Source: Acidobacteriota bacterium (GTDB lineage: Bacteria > Acidobacteriota > Vicinamibacteria > Vicinamibacterales > Vicinamibacteraceae). Taken from it: a stretch of DNA of 18,310 bases. Shown here piece by piece: positions 8,555-14,663 of the stretch. Each line of letters begins with the position of its first letter. Position 1 is the stretch's first letter. The stretch covers positions 1 through 18,310 of the forward strand of contig JAEZDP010000239.1 in assembly GCA_023418055.1 (NCBI GenBank), given 5' to 3'. Below the pieces are notes generated by a model that did no database searches, was not told the origin of the DNA, and saw nothing but the letters and a program-made list of their open reading frames with translations. A program made the translations under genes and the position numbers.

Positions 8555-8986
8555 CTACTTCTCGACGAAAGGGACGAGGAGGTCGAGCAGCACGTCGAGC
8601 ACCCGGGCCGCGTCGAGCGAGGCGATGGCGTCCCCCTCGGCCAGGACGCGCTCGTCGTCAATCAGACGACGGCCCCTGGTGTACTGCCGCTTGACGACGA
8701 CGGCGGGGGGACGGGCGGTGACGTCGAGTTCGACGTGGATGAAGTCGTCGCTGCTGCGCTCGGCGACCATGCGGACCGCGCCGGCGGGCGTCTGCACGTG
8801 GAAACTGAAGCCGCGCGACTTCAAGGCCTGGGCCAGTTGTCTGACGGTCGGGGCGATCTCGCGGTCGAGGACGTCTTCGAAGGCCTTCCGGGCGGCGTCC
8901 ACCTCCCCCCGGCGCCTGGCGGCCGCTTTCTGCAGGTCAGCGAGGTGATGGGTGAGCCGGCGGTTGACTTCAGCGCTGTCGAGCAT
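8555..8986 (-). CDS. Small hypothetical protein with N-terminal coiled coil
   Basis: This 143-residue protein is not one I can assign to a named family. It has no signal peptide or membrane helix. Residues 1-55 are a charged, alanine-rich helix likely to form a coiled coil. Residues 57-105 look like a beta-sheet (alternating FSFHVQTPAG, VRMVAE, FIHVELDVTA, AVVVKRQY). A final helix at 120-140 ends in LLDLLVPFVEK. AGGG 5-7 bases before the ATG serves as a ribosome-binding site, and codon use matches its neighbours. It is the first gene of the probable transcript leading to the SIMPL protein and rmuC. It may be a cytosolic adaptor or chaperone-like protein, but nothing in the sequence settles this. 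Confidence 0.75.
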   Translation of the reverse strand: MLDSAEVNRRLTHHLADLQKAAARRRGEVDAARKAFEDVLDREIAPTVRQLAQALKSRGFSFHVQTPAGAVRMVAERSSDDFIHVELDVTARPPAVVVKRQYTRGRRLIDDERVLAEGDAIASLDAARVLDVLLDLLVPFVEK

Positions 8987-9008
8987 GCTGCCCTAAGAGT
9001 ACCGGCAG

Positions 9009-9110
9009 GGGGTCAGGTCTGGAAACTGCCGGTCTGGGGTCAGACCTGCCGCGTGACGTCCGTGGGGTCAGACCTGCCGGCTGATCGTCTGGGGTCAGAC
9101 CTGCGATCAG
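9009..9110. repeat. Degenerate tandem array of GGGGTCAGACCTGC units, period 27-28 bp
   Basis: The unit starts at 9009 (variant GGGGTCAGGTCTGG), 9036, 9064 and 9091, spaced 27, 28 and 27 bp. The three later copies share GGGGTCAGACCTGC exactly, while the bases between the cores differ. Copies at 9031-9046 (GGTCTGGGGTCAGACC) and at 9088-9099 are inverted repeats with GGGT loops. The array fills the space between the small coiled-coil gene and the permease remnant, and the last copy contains the remnant's stop codon. It resembles REP-type intergenic repeats; no transposase lies nearby. Confidence 0.8.
9081..9110. repeat. Hairpin formed by the last repeat copy
   Basis: CTGATCG (9081-9087) and CGATCAG (9104-9110) are perfect inverted arms. 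They enclose a second stem, TCTG/CAGA (9088-9091 and 9096-9099), with a GGGT loop and a CCTG bulge. There is no T-run on either strand, so it is not a standard intrinsic terminator. It could still stop or process transcripts read on the minus strand. Confidence 0.6.
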
Positions 9111-9340
9111 TCGGCCCGCAACACTACCAGCGGATCCACACGTGACGTCCTCCAGGCAGGCACGATGGCCGCCACCAACCCGACCAGAAGGAAATGCAGG
9201 GTCACCGACGGCGTGGCTGCCAGCGAGCGTACCGCCTGACGGAGTGCGGAAAGGCGCATGCTCGCCGCCATTGCCAGAAGCGCGCCAGCCGCCACCCTGC
9301 ACAGGACCGCGAGCAGCGACGGCGTGCGGGCACGTGCTCA
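9107..9340 (-). pseudogene. Remnant C-terminus of an FtsX/MacB-type ABC permease
   Basis: On the minus strand the frame between an in-frame TGA (9338-9340) and the TGA at 9107-9109 encodes about 76 residues. They end in VAAIVPAWRTSRVDPLVVLRAD, the usual closing helix and VDP..ALR tail of FtsX-family permeases. Before it, an alanine/leucine-rich segment (about SLLAVLCRVAAGALLAMAAS) corresponds to the preceding helix. The first two-thirds of a permease, including the periplasmic domain and RRALGA loop, are missing, and upstream DNA shows no continuation in another frame. The remnant differs from the intact permease tails at the left of the window, so it is not a simple partial copy of them. A decayed gene is the best reading. 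Confidence 0.65.
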
Positions 9341-9430
9341 CGCTCGAGACGCCCTTCCGCTGACCGGTTCCGGGACGCGGGATCCCACCGCAGGGACACC
9401 GCCGCGACGAGCGGACACCCGCCCGTGCGG
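9341..9430. other. Intergenic stretch without recognised content
   Basis: With the repeat array and the permease remnant, this completes a 444-bp stretch with no intact gene. I see no convincing reading frame, promoter or hairpin in these 90 bases. They are probably further decayed sequence from the lost permease gene. Confidence 0.4.
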
Positions 9431-10189
9431 TCACTCCCGCGGCAGCCGTCCCGTGTTGATGGCCATCAGGCCACCGAGCAGCGGCCACCACGCCACCTCG
9501 ACGAAGCCAAGCGATCGCATCGCGGCGGCGACGCCCGCCGCACCCGGGTACCGCCGCAGACTCGCCGGAATGTAGCGGTACGTGTCGGGGTCTCCGTGCA
9601 GCAATCGTCCAACCAGGCCGCCGACGAGGTCGAGATAGGCGAGATAGGCCGTGCGCACGACGGGCGATGGCGGCAACGTGAAGTCGAGCGACAGGACACG
9701 TCCGCCCGGGCGCAACACACGCCGCATCTCACGCAGCGCCAAGTCGAGGTCCGGGACGTTCCGCAACCCGTAGCCCGCCGACACGATGTCCTGCGAGGCG
9801 GAGGCGACCGGCAGGGCCAGCATGTCGCCCTGCATCCAGCAGACGGGCACCCCCTCGTTGCGGGCGGCGGCCAGCGCCAGCATGGGCGCCGTGATATCGA
9901 GGCCACACACGACGGCTCCGGCGTCGGCGAGGCGCACCGCGATGTCGCCGGTGCCACATGCCAGGTCCAGCGCCCGTTCCCCTGGCTGCACGCACGCCAT
10001 GCGGGCCAGCGTGTCCTTCCAGTGCCTGTCGCGGCCATACGACAGGCCCGTGGTGATGAGGTCGTAGCGTGAGGCGATGCGCGCAAACAGATCGCGCACG
10101 TAGAGGGCCTTGCGCTCGGGAGATCCGAGGGCCTGGTCCAGCGCGCCCCGCTCGCCGCGCAGACGCGCACCGGTGACTCCGGGTAGCAT
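9431..10189 (-). CDS. ubiE: Demethylmenaquinone/ubiquinone C-methyltransferase (UbiE/MenG family)
   Basis: The 252-residue protein catalyses, by family, the SAM-dependent ring methylation that completes menaquinone or a ubiquinone intermediate. It shows the family block YDLITTGLSYGRDRHWKD at 42-59, SAM-binding motif LDLACGTGDIAVRL at 74-87, acidic Asp98 in GLDIT, GYGLRNVPDLDLAL at 138-151, the post-I PGGRVLSLDF at 161-170 and C-terminal YRYIPASLRRYPG at 204-216. In an acidobacterial host the product would be menaquinone. I chose ATG 10189: the frame is open upstream but that part lies over the opposing regulator gene and resembles nothing. There is no SD before this ATG. A candidate -10 (TACTGT, 10199-10204) sits 9 bp away, so the mRNA may be leaderless. 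Confidence 0.92.
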   Translation of the reverse strand: MLPGVTGARLRGERGALDQALGSPERKALYVRDLFARIASRYDLITTGLSYGRDRHWKDTLARMACVQPGERALDLACGTGDIAVRLADAGAVVCGLDITAPMLALAAARNEGVPVCWMQGDMLALPVASASQDIVSAGYGLRNVPDLDLALREMRRVLRPGGRVLSLDFTLPPSPVVRTAYLAYLDLVGGLVGRLLHGDPDTYRYIPASLRRYPGAAGVAAAMRSLGFVEVAWWPLLGGLMAINTGRLPRE

Positions 10190-10206
10190 GTGGAGGCTAC
10201 AGTAGC
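10183..10206. promoter_or_regulatory. Palindromic half-sites in the ubiE/metalloregulator divergent region
   Basis: GCTACaGTAGC (10196-10206) is an 11-bp perfect palindrome, and a third half-site, GTAGC, lies at 10183-10187 over the ubiE start codon. The palindrome contains TACTGT on the minus strand (preceded by TGC, an extended -10) and TACAGT on the plus strand, so candidate -10 hexamers for both divergent genes overlap in it. A regulator binding here could control both. The adjacent DtxR/MntR-type protein is an obvious candidate, but this is inference. Confidence 0.4.
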
Positions 10207-10222
10207 AGAGCGCCCATCCGTC

Positions 10223-10903
10223 ATGTTGCCGTCGAGCACCGTCGAGAACTACCTCAAGGCCATCTACCTCGCCGAGTCGCCGCTGCCGGCCGAGGACCTC
10301 GTGCCGATGGGCCAACTCGCCACGGCGCTCGAGGTGGTACCCGGCACCGCCACCACGATGGTCAAGGCTTTGGCCGAGTCGGGGCTGGTCCGCTACGAAC
10401 CGTACGCCGGTGTCCGCCTCACGCCGGCCGGGACGAAGCTGGCCGCGCTCGTGCTGCGCCGCCACCGGCTCGTCGAGCTGTTCCTGGTGCAGGTGATGGG
10501 CATGAGCTGGGCCGAAGTGCACGACGAGGCGGAACACCTCGAGCATGCCGTGTCGGACCGGCTCATCGAGCGGATGGACGAGATGCTGGGCCGCCCGTCG
10601 GTGGACCCGCATGGCGATCCGATTCCCACGGCCGATGGCGGCATCGCCGAACGGCGCTACGAGTCGCTGCTCGACTGTCCGGTGGGCGTGCCACTCCAGG
10701 TCACGCGCGTGGCGGATCAGGACGCCGCGTTTCTCCGCTTCATCGAGGAGCGCGACCTGAAGCCCGGCCAGCCCATCGAAGTCGTCGAGCGAGACCCGTC
10801 GGCGGACGCCGTGGTGCTGCGCAGCGCAGGCGCCCGCACCGTCACGCTCGGGTCGCGTGCGGCGTCGAAGGTGCTGGTGGATGCCCGTGCGCCAAGGGCA
10901 TGA
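10223..10903 (+). CDS. DtxR/MntR-family metal-dependent transcriptional regulator
   Basis: The 226-residue protein has a winged helix at about 1-70 (STVENYLKAIYLAE and a GQLATALEVVPGTATTMVKAL recognition part), a metal-binding dimerisation domain at about 72-140 and a C-terminal SH3/FeoA-like domain at about 152-220. The metal ligands align as His81, Glu85, His100, Glu104, Glu107 and His108. DtxR has Cys102 where this protein has Glu104, and Met10 where it has Asn9; the Glu is MntR-like, the Asn is typical of neither. The protein probably represses metal-uptake genes when Fe or Mn is bound. I prefer ATG 10223; a GTG at 10190 in frame would add 11 residues and abut the ubiE start. Its last 62 bp overlap the opposing phosphatase gene. 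Confidence 0.88.
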   Translation: MLPSSTVENYLKAIYLAESPLPAEDLVPMGQLATALEVVPGTATTMVKALAESGLVRYEPYAGVRLTPAGTKLAALVLRRHRLVELFLVQVMGMSWAEVHDEAEHLEHAVSDRLIERMDEMLGRPSVDPHGDPIPTADGGIAERRYESLLDCPVGVPLQVTRVADQDAAFLRFIEERDLKPGQPIEVVERDPSADAVVLRSAGARTVTLGSRAASKVLVDARAPRA

Positions 10904-11546
10904 TCCCGGCAGGCGAGTCGACGTGCCAGCGGACCGCCCGACTGGTCGTCTCGTCGACGCCGGCATACCCGAACCCGTAACCGACGAGGCACGCGTCGAT
11001 ACCGGCCGCCGCCGCCGTCCGCGCGTCGACCCACGAGTCGCCCACCATCAGGGTCTCGTGGGACCCGATGCCGGCCCGCGCCACGAGAAACCGCAACCCC
11101 TCTGGCTCCGGCTTGCGGCCGTGCGCGGTGTCGCCTCCGAGGATATCGGTGAACCAGGCACGCAGCCCCAGGGCCTCGAGCACGCGGTCGGTGGCCTGTT
11201 GCGGCTTGTTGGTGAGCACCGACAGCCGGCAGCCGGCGTCTCGCAGCGCAGCGAGCAGCGCCGACACGCCGTCGTACTCACGCGTGTGCACGGCCAGGCG
11301 GATGTCGTACTCGCCGAGAAACGTCTCGAGCGCACGGTCGACATCGACCGGGGCGCCGGCGCGCGCGAGCACCCGTGTGACGAGCACCCGAGCGCCCTCC
11401 CCCACCATGCCGACAATGTCGGTCACCGGAAGCGGAGGCAGATGCTGACGCGCGAGCATGGCGTTGGCGGCGTCGGCCAGGTCCTGCCGTGAATCAATCA
11501 ACGTCCCGTCGAGGTCGAACACGAAGTGCCGATAGCTCACGCACAC
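10842..11546 (-). CDS. HAD-superfamily phosphatase, phosphoglycolate phosphatase-like
   Basis: The 234-residue protein is a subfamily IA HAD hydrolase with a helical cap after motif I. Motif I is FDLDGTL (nucleophile Asp11, acid/base Asp13), motif II Thr112 in VLTNKP, motif III Lys145 in GRKPEP, and motif IV GDSWVD (Asp170, Asp174). The arrangement matches phosphoglycolate phosphatase (Gph) and PpaX-like enzymes, but substrate cannot be read from sequence. GTG 11546 is the longest start; GTG 11540 two codons in is equally good and fits a leaderless transcript from TAAGGT at 11547-11552. The tail after IMPL, about 17 residues rich in His and Pro, is longer than usual and lies antisense to the regulator gene. 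Its 5' end overlaps that of the divergent queC gene. Confidence 0.88.
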   Translation of the reverse strand: MCVSYRHFVFDLDGTLIDSRQDLADAANAMLARQHLPPLPVTDIVGMVGEGARVLVTRVLARAGAPVDVDRALETFLGEYDIRLAVHTREYDGVSALLAALRDAGCRLSVLTNKPQQATDRVLEALGLRAWFTDILGGDTAHGRKPEPEGLRFLVARAGIGSHETLMVGDSWVDARTAAAAGIDACLVGYGFGYAGVDETTSRAVRWHVDSPAGIMPLAHGHPPAPSTPHATRA

Positions 11547-12236
11547 ACCTTACACGCTTCCGATGTCGCCGTTCTGTGCTCGGGCGGGCTCGACAGCATC
11601 GTGCTCGTCGCCGACCTGGCACGTCACGCCGACACCCAGCCCCTCTACGTCACGTCAGGGCTCGCGTGGGAAGACGACGAACGCGACGTCGTCCTCGAAG
11701 CGCTGGCCTCGATGCCCTCGGCTGCGCGGGTGCGGCCGCTCGTGACGCTGGAGGTGCCGATGCGCGACGTGTACCCCGACGGTCACTGGGCGCTCGACGG
11801 CACCCCGCCCGGGTACGACACGCCCGACGAAGACGTCTATCTCGTCGGGCGCAACATCGTCCTGCTGGGCAAGGCGGCCGTGTACTGCGCACTTCACGGC
11901 ATCGAGCGCGTGTGTCTGGGCGTGTTGGCCGGCAACCCGTTTCCCGACGCCACGCCTGCGTTCTTCGCCGCGATGGGCGAAGCGTTGTCGCTCGGAGTGG
12001 CGCGCCCGCTGCGCATCGACACGCCGTACCGCACGATGTCGAAGGTGGACGTCATCAGGCGTGGGAACGAGGTCGGTGCGCCGATGGCGTCCAGCCTGTC
12101 GTGCATGAACCCGTTGGACCGGACACATTGCGGCGCGTGCAGCAAGTGCCGCGAGCGCCACGACGCCTTCGTCGAGGCCCTCGGCGACGATCCCACACGC
12201 TACCGCCGGCCCCTCGGGAGAGGTCAGGCCTCGTAG
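11526..12236 (+). CDS. queC: 7-cyano-7-deazaguanine (preQ0) synthase, QueC family
   Basis: The 236-residue protein converts, by family, 7-carboxy-7-deazaguanine to preQ0 using ATP and ammonia. It has the PP-loop SGGLDS at 19-24, the family motif GRNIVLL at 108-114 preceded by the DEDVY loop, and a C-terminal zinc site of Cys193, Cys202, Cys205 and Cys208 in SC..(8)..CGACSKC. The length is normal. GTG 11526 is the only start that keeps the PP-loop region; TTA and CTG are the next candidates. No queD, queE, queF or tgt is in the window, so this gene stands alone. Its first 21 bp overlap the divergent phosphatase and its last 13 bp overlap nagA. The product could feed tRNA queuosine or deazaguanine DNA modification. 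Confidence 0.88.
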   Translation: MPIAHAHTLHASDVAVLCSGGLDSIVLVADLARHADTQPLYVTSGLAWEDDERDVVLEALASMPSAARVRPLVTLEVPMRDVYPDGHWALDGTPPGYDTPDEDVYLVGRNIVLLGKAAVYCALHGIERVCLGVLAGNPFPDATPAFFAAMGEALSLGVARPLRIDTPYRTMSKVDVIRRGNEVGAPMASSLSCMNPLDRTHCGACSKCRERHDAFVEALGDDPTRYRRPLGRGQAS

Positions 12237-13402
12237 GCGACCACGCCGCCGATCACGGTCTGGCGCACGCGATGGCCCGGGTCGAGCACCACGAGGTCAG
12301 CCATGGCGCCGGGCTCCAGCACGCCGAACCCGGCCAGGCGCAACTCGCGGGCGGGGACGGTAGCGGTCATGAGCGCGGCCTCCACCGGCGTCATCCCGAC
12401 CAGCGTCAGCAGGTTGGCAAACGCGCGGTCCATCGTGAGCGAACTGCCGGCCAGCGTCCCATCGTCGAGGAAACATGCGTCGCTCGTCACCGTGATGCGG
12501 CGGCCGCCGAGCATCACCTCCGAGCCGACAGGCAGGCCGGACCCCGCAGTGCCATCGGTGATCGCCATGACGCGAGACGGCTGCTTGGCGCGGATGGCGG
12601 CCCGCATGGTGGCGGGATGGACGTGGTAGCCGTCCACGACGATCTCGACGGCCACGCGCTCGTCCTCGAGCACCGCACCGACGAGCCCCGGCGCACGGTG
12701 GGTGAAGGGCGGCATGCGGTTGAACAGGTGCGTGGCATGGCGCGCACCGGCCTCGATCCCGTCGCGGCCCTGCTCGTACGTCGCCCCGGAATGCCCCAGC
12801 GACACGCGATGCCCGTGCGACACCAGGTCGCGGATGAGCGGCAGCGCCTCGGGCAGTTCAGGGGCGATGGTGAGGATGCCGACGGCCTCGCGGTGGGCGG
12901 CGATCACGGCCATGATGTCGTCGCCGTTGTAGTCGGCAGCCGTGCCGGCGGCCTGCCCGGCCGACGAGGCCCCAGGCGGCAGACAGAGACACGCCAGCGG
13001 CTGCGCCCCACGGTAGTCGGGCGCGATGAAGTTGCTCTCGAGATGCGCCTTCAGCACGCGGGCGGACGTGGGCGCCGGGGCACGCTGCGCGTCGAGCACG
13101 GCACGAGCCACCATCGCCAGGTCGTCCGGCGAACAGGCCACCGTGGTCGGGCAGAACGACGTGACGCCGTACCGCGGCATGCGTGCGGCCACGGCACGGA
13201 TGCGGTCGGGCGCCTCGAGCACGTCGTTGCCCTCGATGCCATGCACGTGCACGTCGACGAAGCCCGGGACGATGAGGTGCCCGGCCAGCGGGCCGGATGC
13301 CGTGCCCGGGCCGATGTCGGCAATCCTGTCGCCGTCGATGACGAGGCGGCCCTGGTGGACGATGCGGTCGGGAAGGACGATGTCGGCGCCGTCGAGAATC
13401 AT
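12224..13402 (-). CDS. nagA: N-acetylglucosamine-6-phosphate deacetylase
   Basis: The 392-residue amidohydrolase removes acetate from GlcNAc-6-phosphate in amino-sugar and peptidoglycan recycling. It shows the metal-binding HVH (His52, His54) in PGFVDVHVHG, Glu122 in AHLESNF, His204 in SLGHSGA, His225 with Asn228 in THLFNRM, and catalytic Asp283 in ITDGT. The usual HLEGPF reads HLESNF here, although the following YRGAQP matches the family's KGAH/QP. The barrel is flanked by the small beta-sandwich built from both termini. I chose ATG 13402 because MILDGADIV is the expected first strand, although the frame is open further up. The PIN-like gene ends 13 bp upstream on the same strand, so the two are probably cotranscribed. 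Confidence 0.92.
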   Translation of the reverse strand: MILDGADIVLPDRIVHQGRLVIDGDRIADIGPGTASGPLAGHLIVPGFVDVHVHGIEGNDVLEAPDRIRAVAARMPRYGVTSFCPTTVACSPDDLAMVARAVLDAQRAPAPTSARVLKAHLESNFIAPDYRGAQPLACLCLPPGASSAGQAAGTAADYNGDDIMAVIAAHREAVGILTIAPELPEALPLIRDLVSHGHRVSLGHSGATYEQGRDGIEAGARHATHLFNRMPPFTHRAPGLVGAVLEDERVAVEIVVDGYHVHPATMRAAIRAKQPSRVMAITDGTAGSGLPVGSEVMLGGRRITVTSDACFLDDGTLAGSSLTMDRAFANLLTLVGMTPVEAALMTATVPARELRLAGFGVLEPGAMADLVVLDPGHRVRQTVIGGVVAYEA

Positions 13403-13415
13403 GTCGTCCGCCAGT

Positions 13416-13847
13416 CTATGCGTACTCGGTCCAGCCGGGGAACAGGTGCAGCTTGCGTCCCCGCAGCGGCAGGCCACCGGCCTCCGGCCCTCGTTCGCCG
13501 TAGCGCAGCAGCGCATCGAGGTCGGCCAGCAGACGTGCGAGCGCGCTGGCGTCGGGCGCGGACAGGACGACCACACCGCCGCTCTGCGCCGGCGGGAAGA
13601 GCCGGTCGTCGAAGTAGTCGTGGTCGAAGGTCACGAGCGTACGGCCCAGGGTGCGGGCACGCCGGTAATGGGCGACGTCGGTGGCGCGACGCCATTCGGG
13701 CTCGTCCATCACGTGCGTGACGTCCCAGCGCAGGCGCGATCGCATGTGCCGGACGGCGGGCGCCGGCACGTTGGCATCGGCGTAGATCAGCGGCTCGTCC
13801 GACGCTCGGGCGCGCAGTGCGGTCAGAGCGGCATCCAGTGTGCCCAA
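13416..13847 (-). CDS. PIN-like protein, DUF5615 / Mut7-C-like family
   Basis: The 143-residue protein has the DUF5615 pattern: YADANVPAPAVRHM at 22-35 with Asp24, Asp57 in a helix reading ATDVAHYRRA, then TLVTFDHDYFDD at 70-81 with Asp75 and Asp77, and GGVVVLSAP at 90-98. These acidic positions match the active site of PIN-like nucleases. The family often appears as a toxin partnered with a DUF433 protein, which is absent here. Start is TTG 13847: a strong GGGGAGG lies 5 bases before it, and no ATG precedes Asp24. It is followed at 13 bp by nagA. Function in this context is unknown; an unpaired RNase or a decayed toxin-antitoxin remnant are both possible. Confidence 0.75.
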   Translation of the reverse strand: MGTLDAALTALRARASDEPLIYADANVPAPAVRHMRSRLRWDVTHVMDEPEWRRATDVAHYRRARTLGRTLVTFDHDYFDDRLFPPAQSGGVVVLSAPDASALARLLADLDALLRYGERGPEAGGLPLRGRKLHLFPGWTEYA

Positions 13848-13852
13848 CGCGG

Positions 13853-13859
13853 CCTCCCC
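13853..13859 (-). promoter_or_regulatory. Strong Shine-Dalgarno that sets a TTG start
   Basis: On the minus strand the sequence reads GGGGAGG-CCGCG-TTG. The near-perfect purine box with 5-base spacing supports the TTG at 13845-13847 as the start of the DUF5615 protein. It is among the strongest ribosome-binding sites seen in the window. Confidence 0.65.
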
Positions 13860-13885
13860 AGGGACAGGTGCACGGCCTCCTCAGC

Positions 13886-13913
13886 TTATCGCGTCCGGAC
13901 CTCGTGCTACGCT
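13886..13913 (+). promoter_or_regulatory. Candidate promoter for the flavin oxidoreductase gene
   Basis: TTATCG (13886-13891), a 16-bp spacer and TACGCT (13908-13913) preceded by TGC (extended -10) lie 33 bp before the GTG at 13947. On the opposite strand TAAGCT (13883-13888) may serve the divergent DUF5615-nagA transcript, so the two promoters would overlap. Confidence 0.3.
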
Positions 13914-13946
13914 CGGGCAACGCCTCGTCCGGCGTTCCCTCTCGTC

Positions 13947-14657
13947 GTGCCTGACGCGCTCACCCTTTCCGTCACCGAACTGTCGGTTCACACGCCCCTC
14001 ACGCGACGGTTGCGCCTCGCGCTCGGTGAGGCCCCCTTCCTGTATCACGCAGGGCAGGGCGTGTCGCTCGGCCTGCATGGCCAGCCCGAGCGGCGACCCT
14101 ACTCGATCGCCGCTGCGCCCGAGGACGCACGCGCCACCGGGGAACTCGAGTTCCTGTTGCGGGCCGACGCGGCCGGCCAGGTGGGACGTCATCTCGATGG
14201 GTTGCACGTGGGGGCACGCGTGGACCTCGAGGGACCGTTCGGCGGCTTCACGCTGCCCGACCCGTTGCCGGACGTGCCGCTCGTGTTCCTCGCGGGCGGC
14301 ACCGGGATTGCGCCGCTGCGCGCGATGATGCGCGCGGCACGGGTTGCCGGCCATGCGGCGCCCAAGCACCTCGTCTACTCGGTGCGGACGCCAGACGATG
14401 TGGCCTACGCGGAGGAGTGGGAGGACTGGGGCGCCAGCGCGCTTGGCAGCGTGCGCGTGGTGGTCACCCGGCCCGAGGGGCGCTCGCCAGGGACGTCTCG
14501 ATACCGGCTCGACGTGCACGCCATCGCGCCGCTGCTCGAGACCGCCCCGCACGCCTACTGCTTCCTGTGCGGACCTCCGACGTTCGTGGACGACCTGGTG
14601 CACCTGCTGTCACACCTCGGGGTCCGTTCGGACCACATCCGCCACGAGGGCTGGTGA
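13947..14657 (+). CDS. Ferredoxin-NADP reductase-type flavin oxidoreductase
   Basis: The 236-residue protein has a flavin-binding barrel and an NAD(P)-binding half. RPYSIA at 50-55 contacts the flavin, GPFG at 96-99 is the second flavin loop, GGTGIAP at 117-123 begins the nucleotide-binding domain, and CGPP at 208-211 with a closing aromatic Trp236 completes the pattern. There is no ferredoxin or other iron-sulfur domain, so it needs an external electron partner or acts as a flavin reductase. GTG 13947 gives the natural N-terminus; the frame is open upstream but that part overlaps the opposing DUF5615 gene. No SD precedes it. It converges with the BON lipoprotein gene, 6 bp apart. Partner and substrate are unknown. 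Confidence 0.85.
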   Translation: MPDALTLSVTELSVHTPLTRRLRLALGEAPFLYHAGQGVSLGLHGQPERRPYSIAAAPEDARATGELEFLLRADAAGQVGRHLDGLHVGARVDLEGPFGGFTLPDPLPDVPLVFLAGGTGIAPLRAMMRAARVAGHAAPKHLVYSVRTPDDVAYAEEWEDWGASALGSVRVVVTRPEGRSPGTSRYRLDVHAIAPLLETAPHAYCFLCGPPTFVDDLVHLLSHLGVRSDHIRHEGW

Positions 14658-14663
14658 GGCCGG

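Noticed and set aside
9431..10966. Full 511-codon frame as one fused ubiE protein
   Set aside because: The first 259 codons are His/Arg-rich shadow of the opposing regulator; UbiE homology begins only after ATG 10189.
13026..13946. Long upstream extension of the flavin oxidoreductase frame
   Set aside because: It covers nagA and the DUF5615 gene antisense and has no domain; the flavoprotein begins naturally at GTG 13947.
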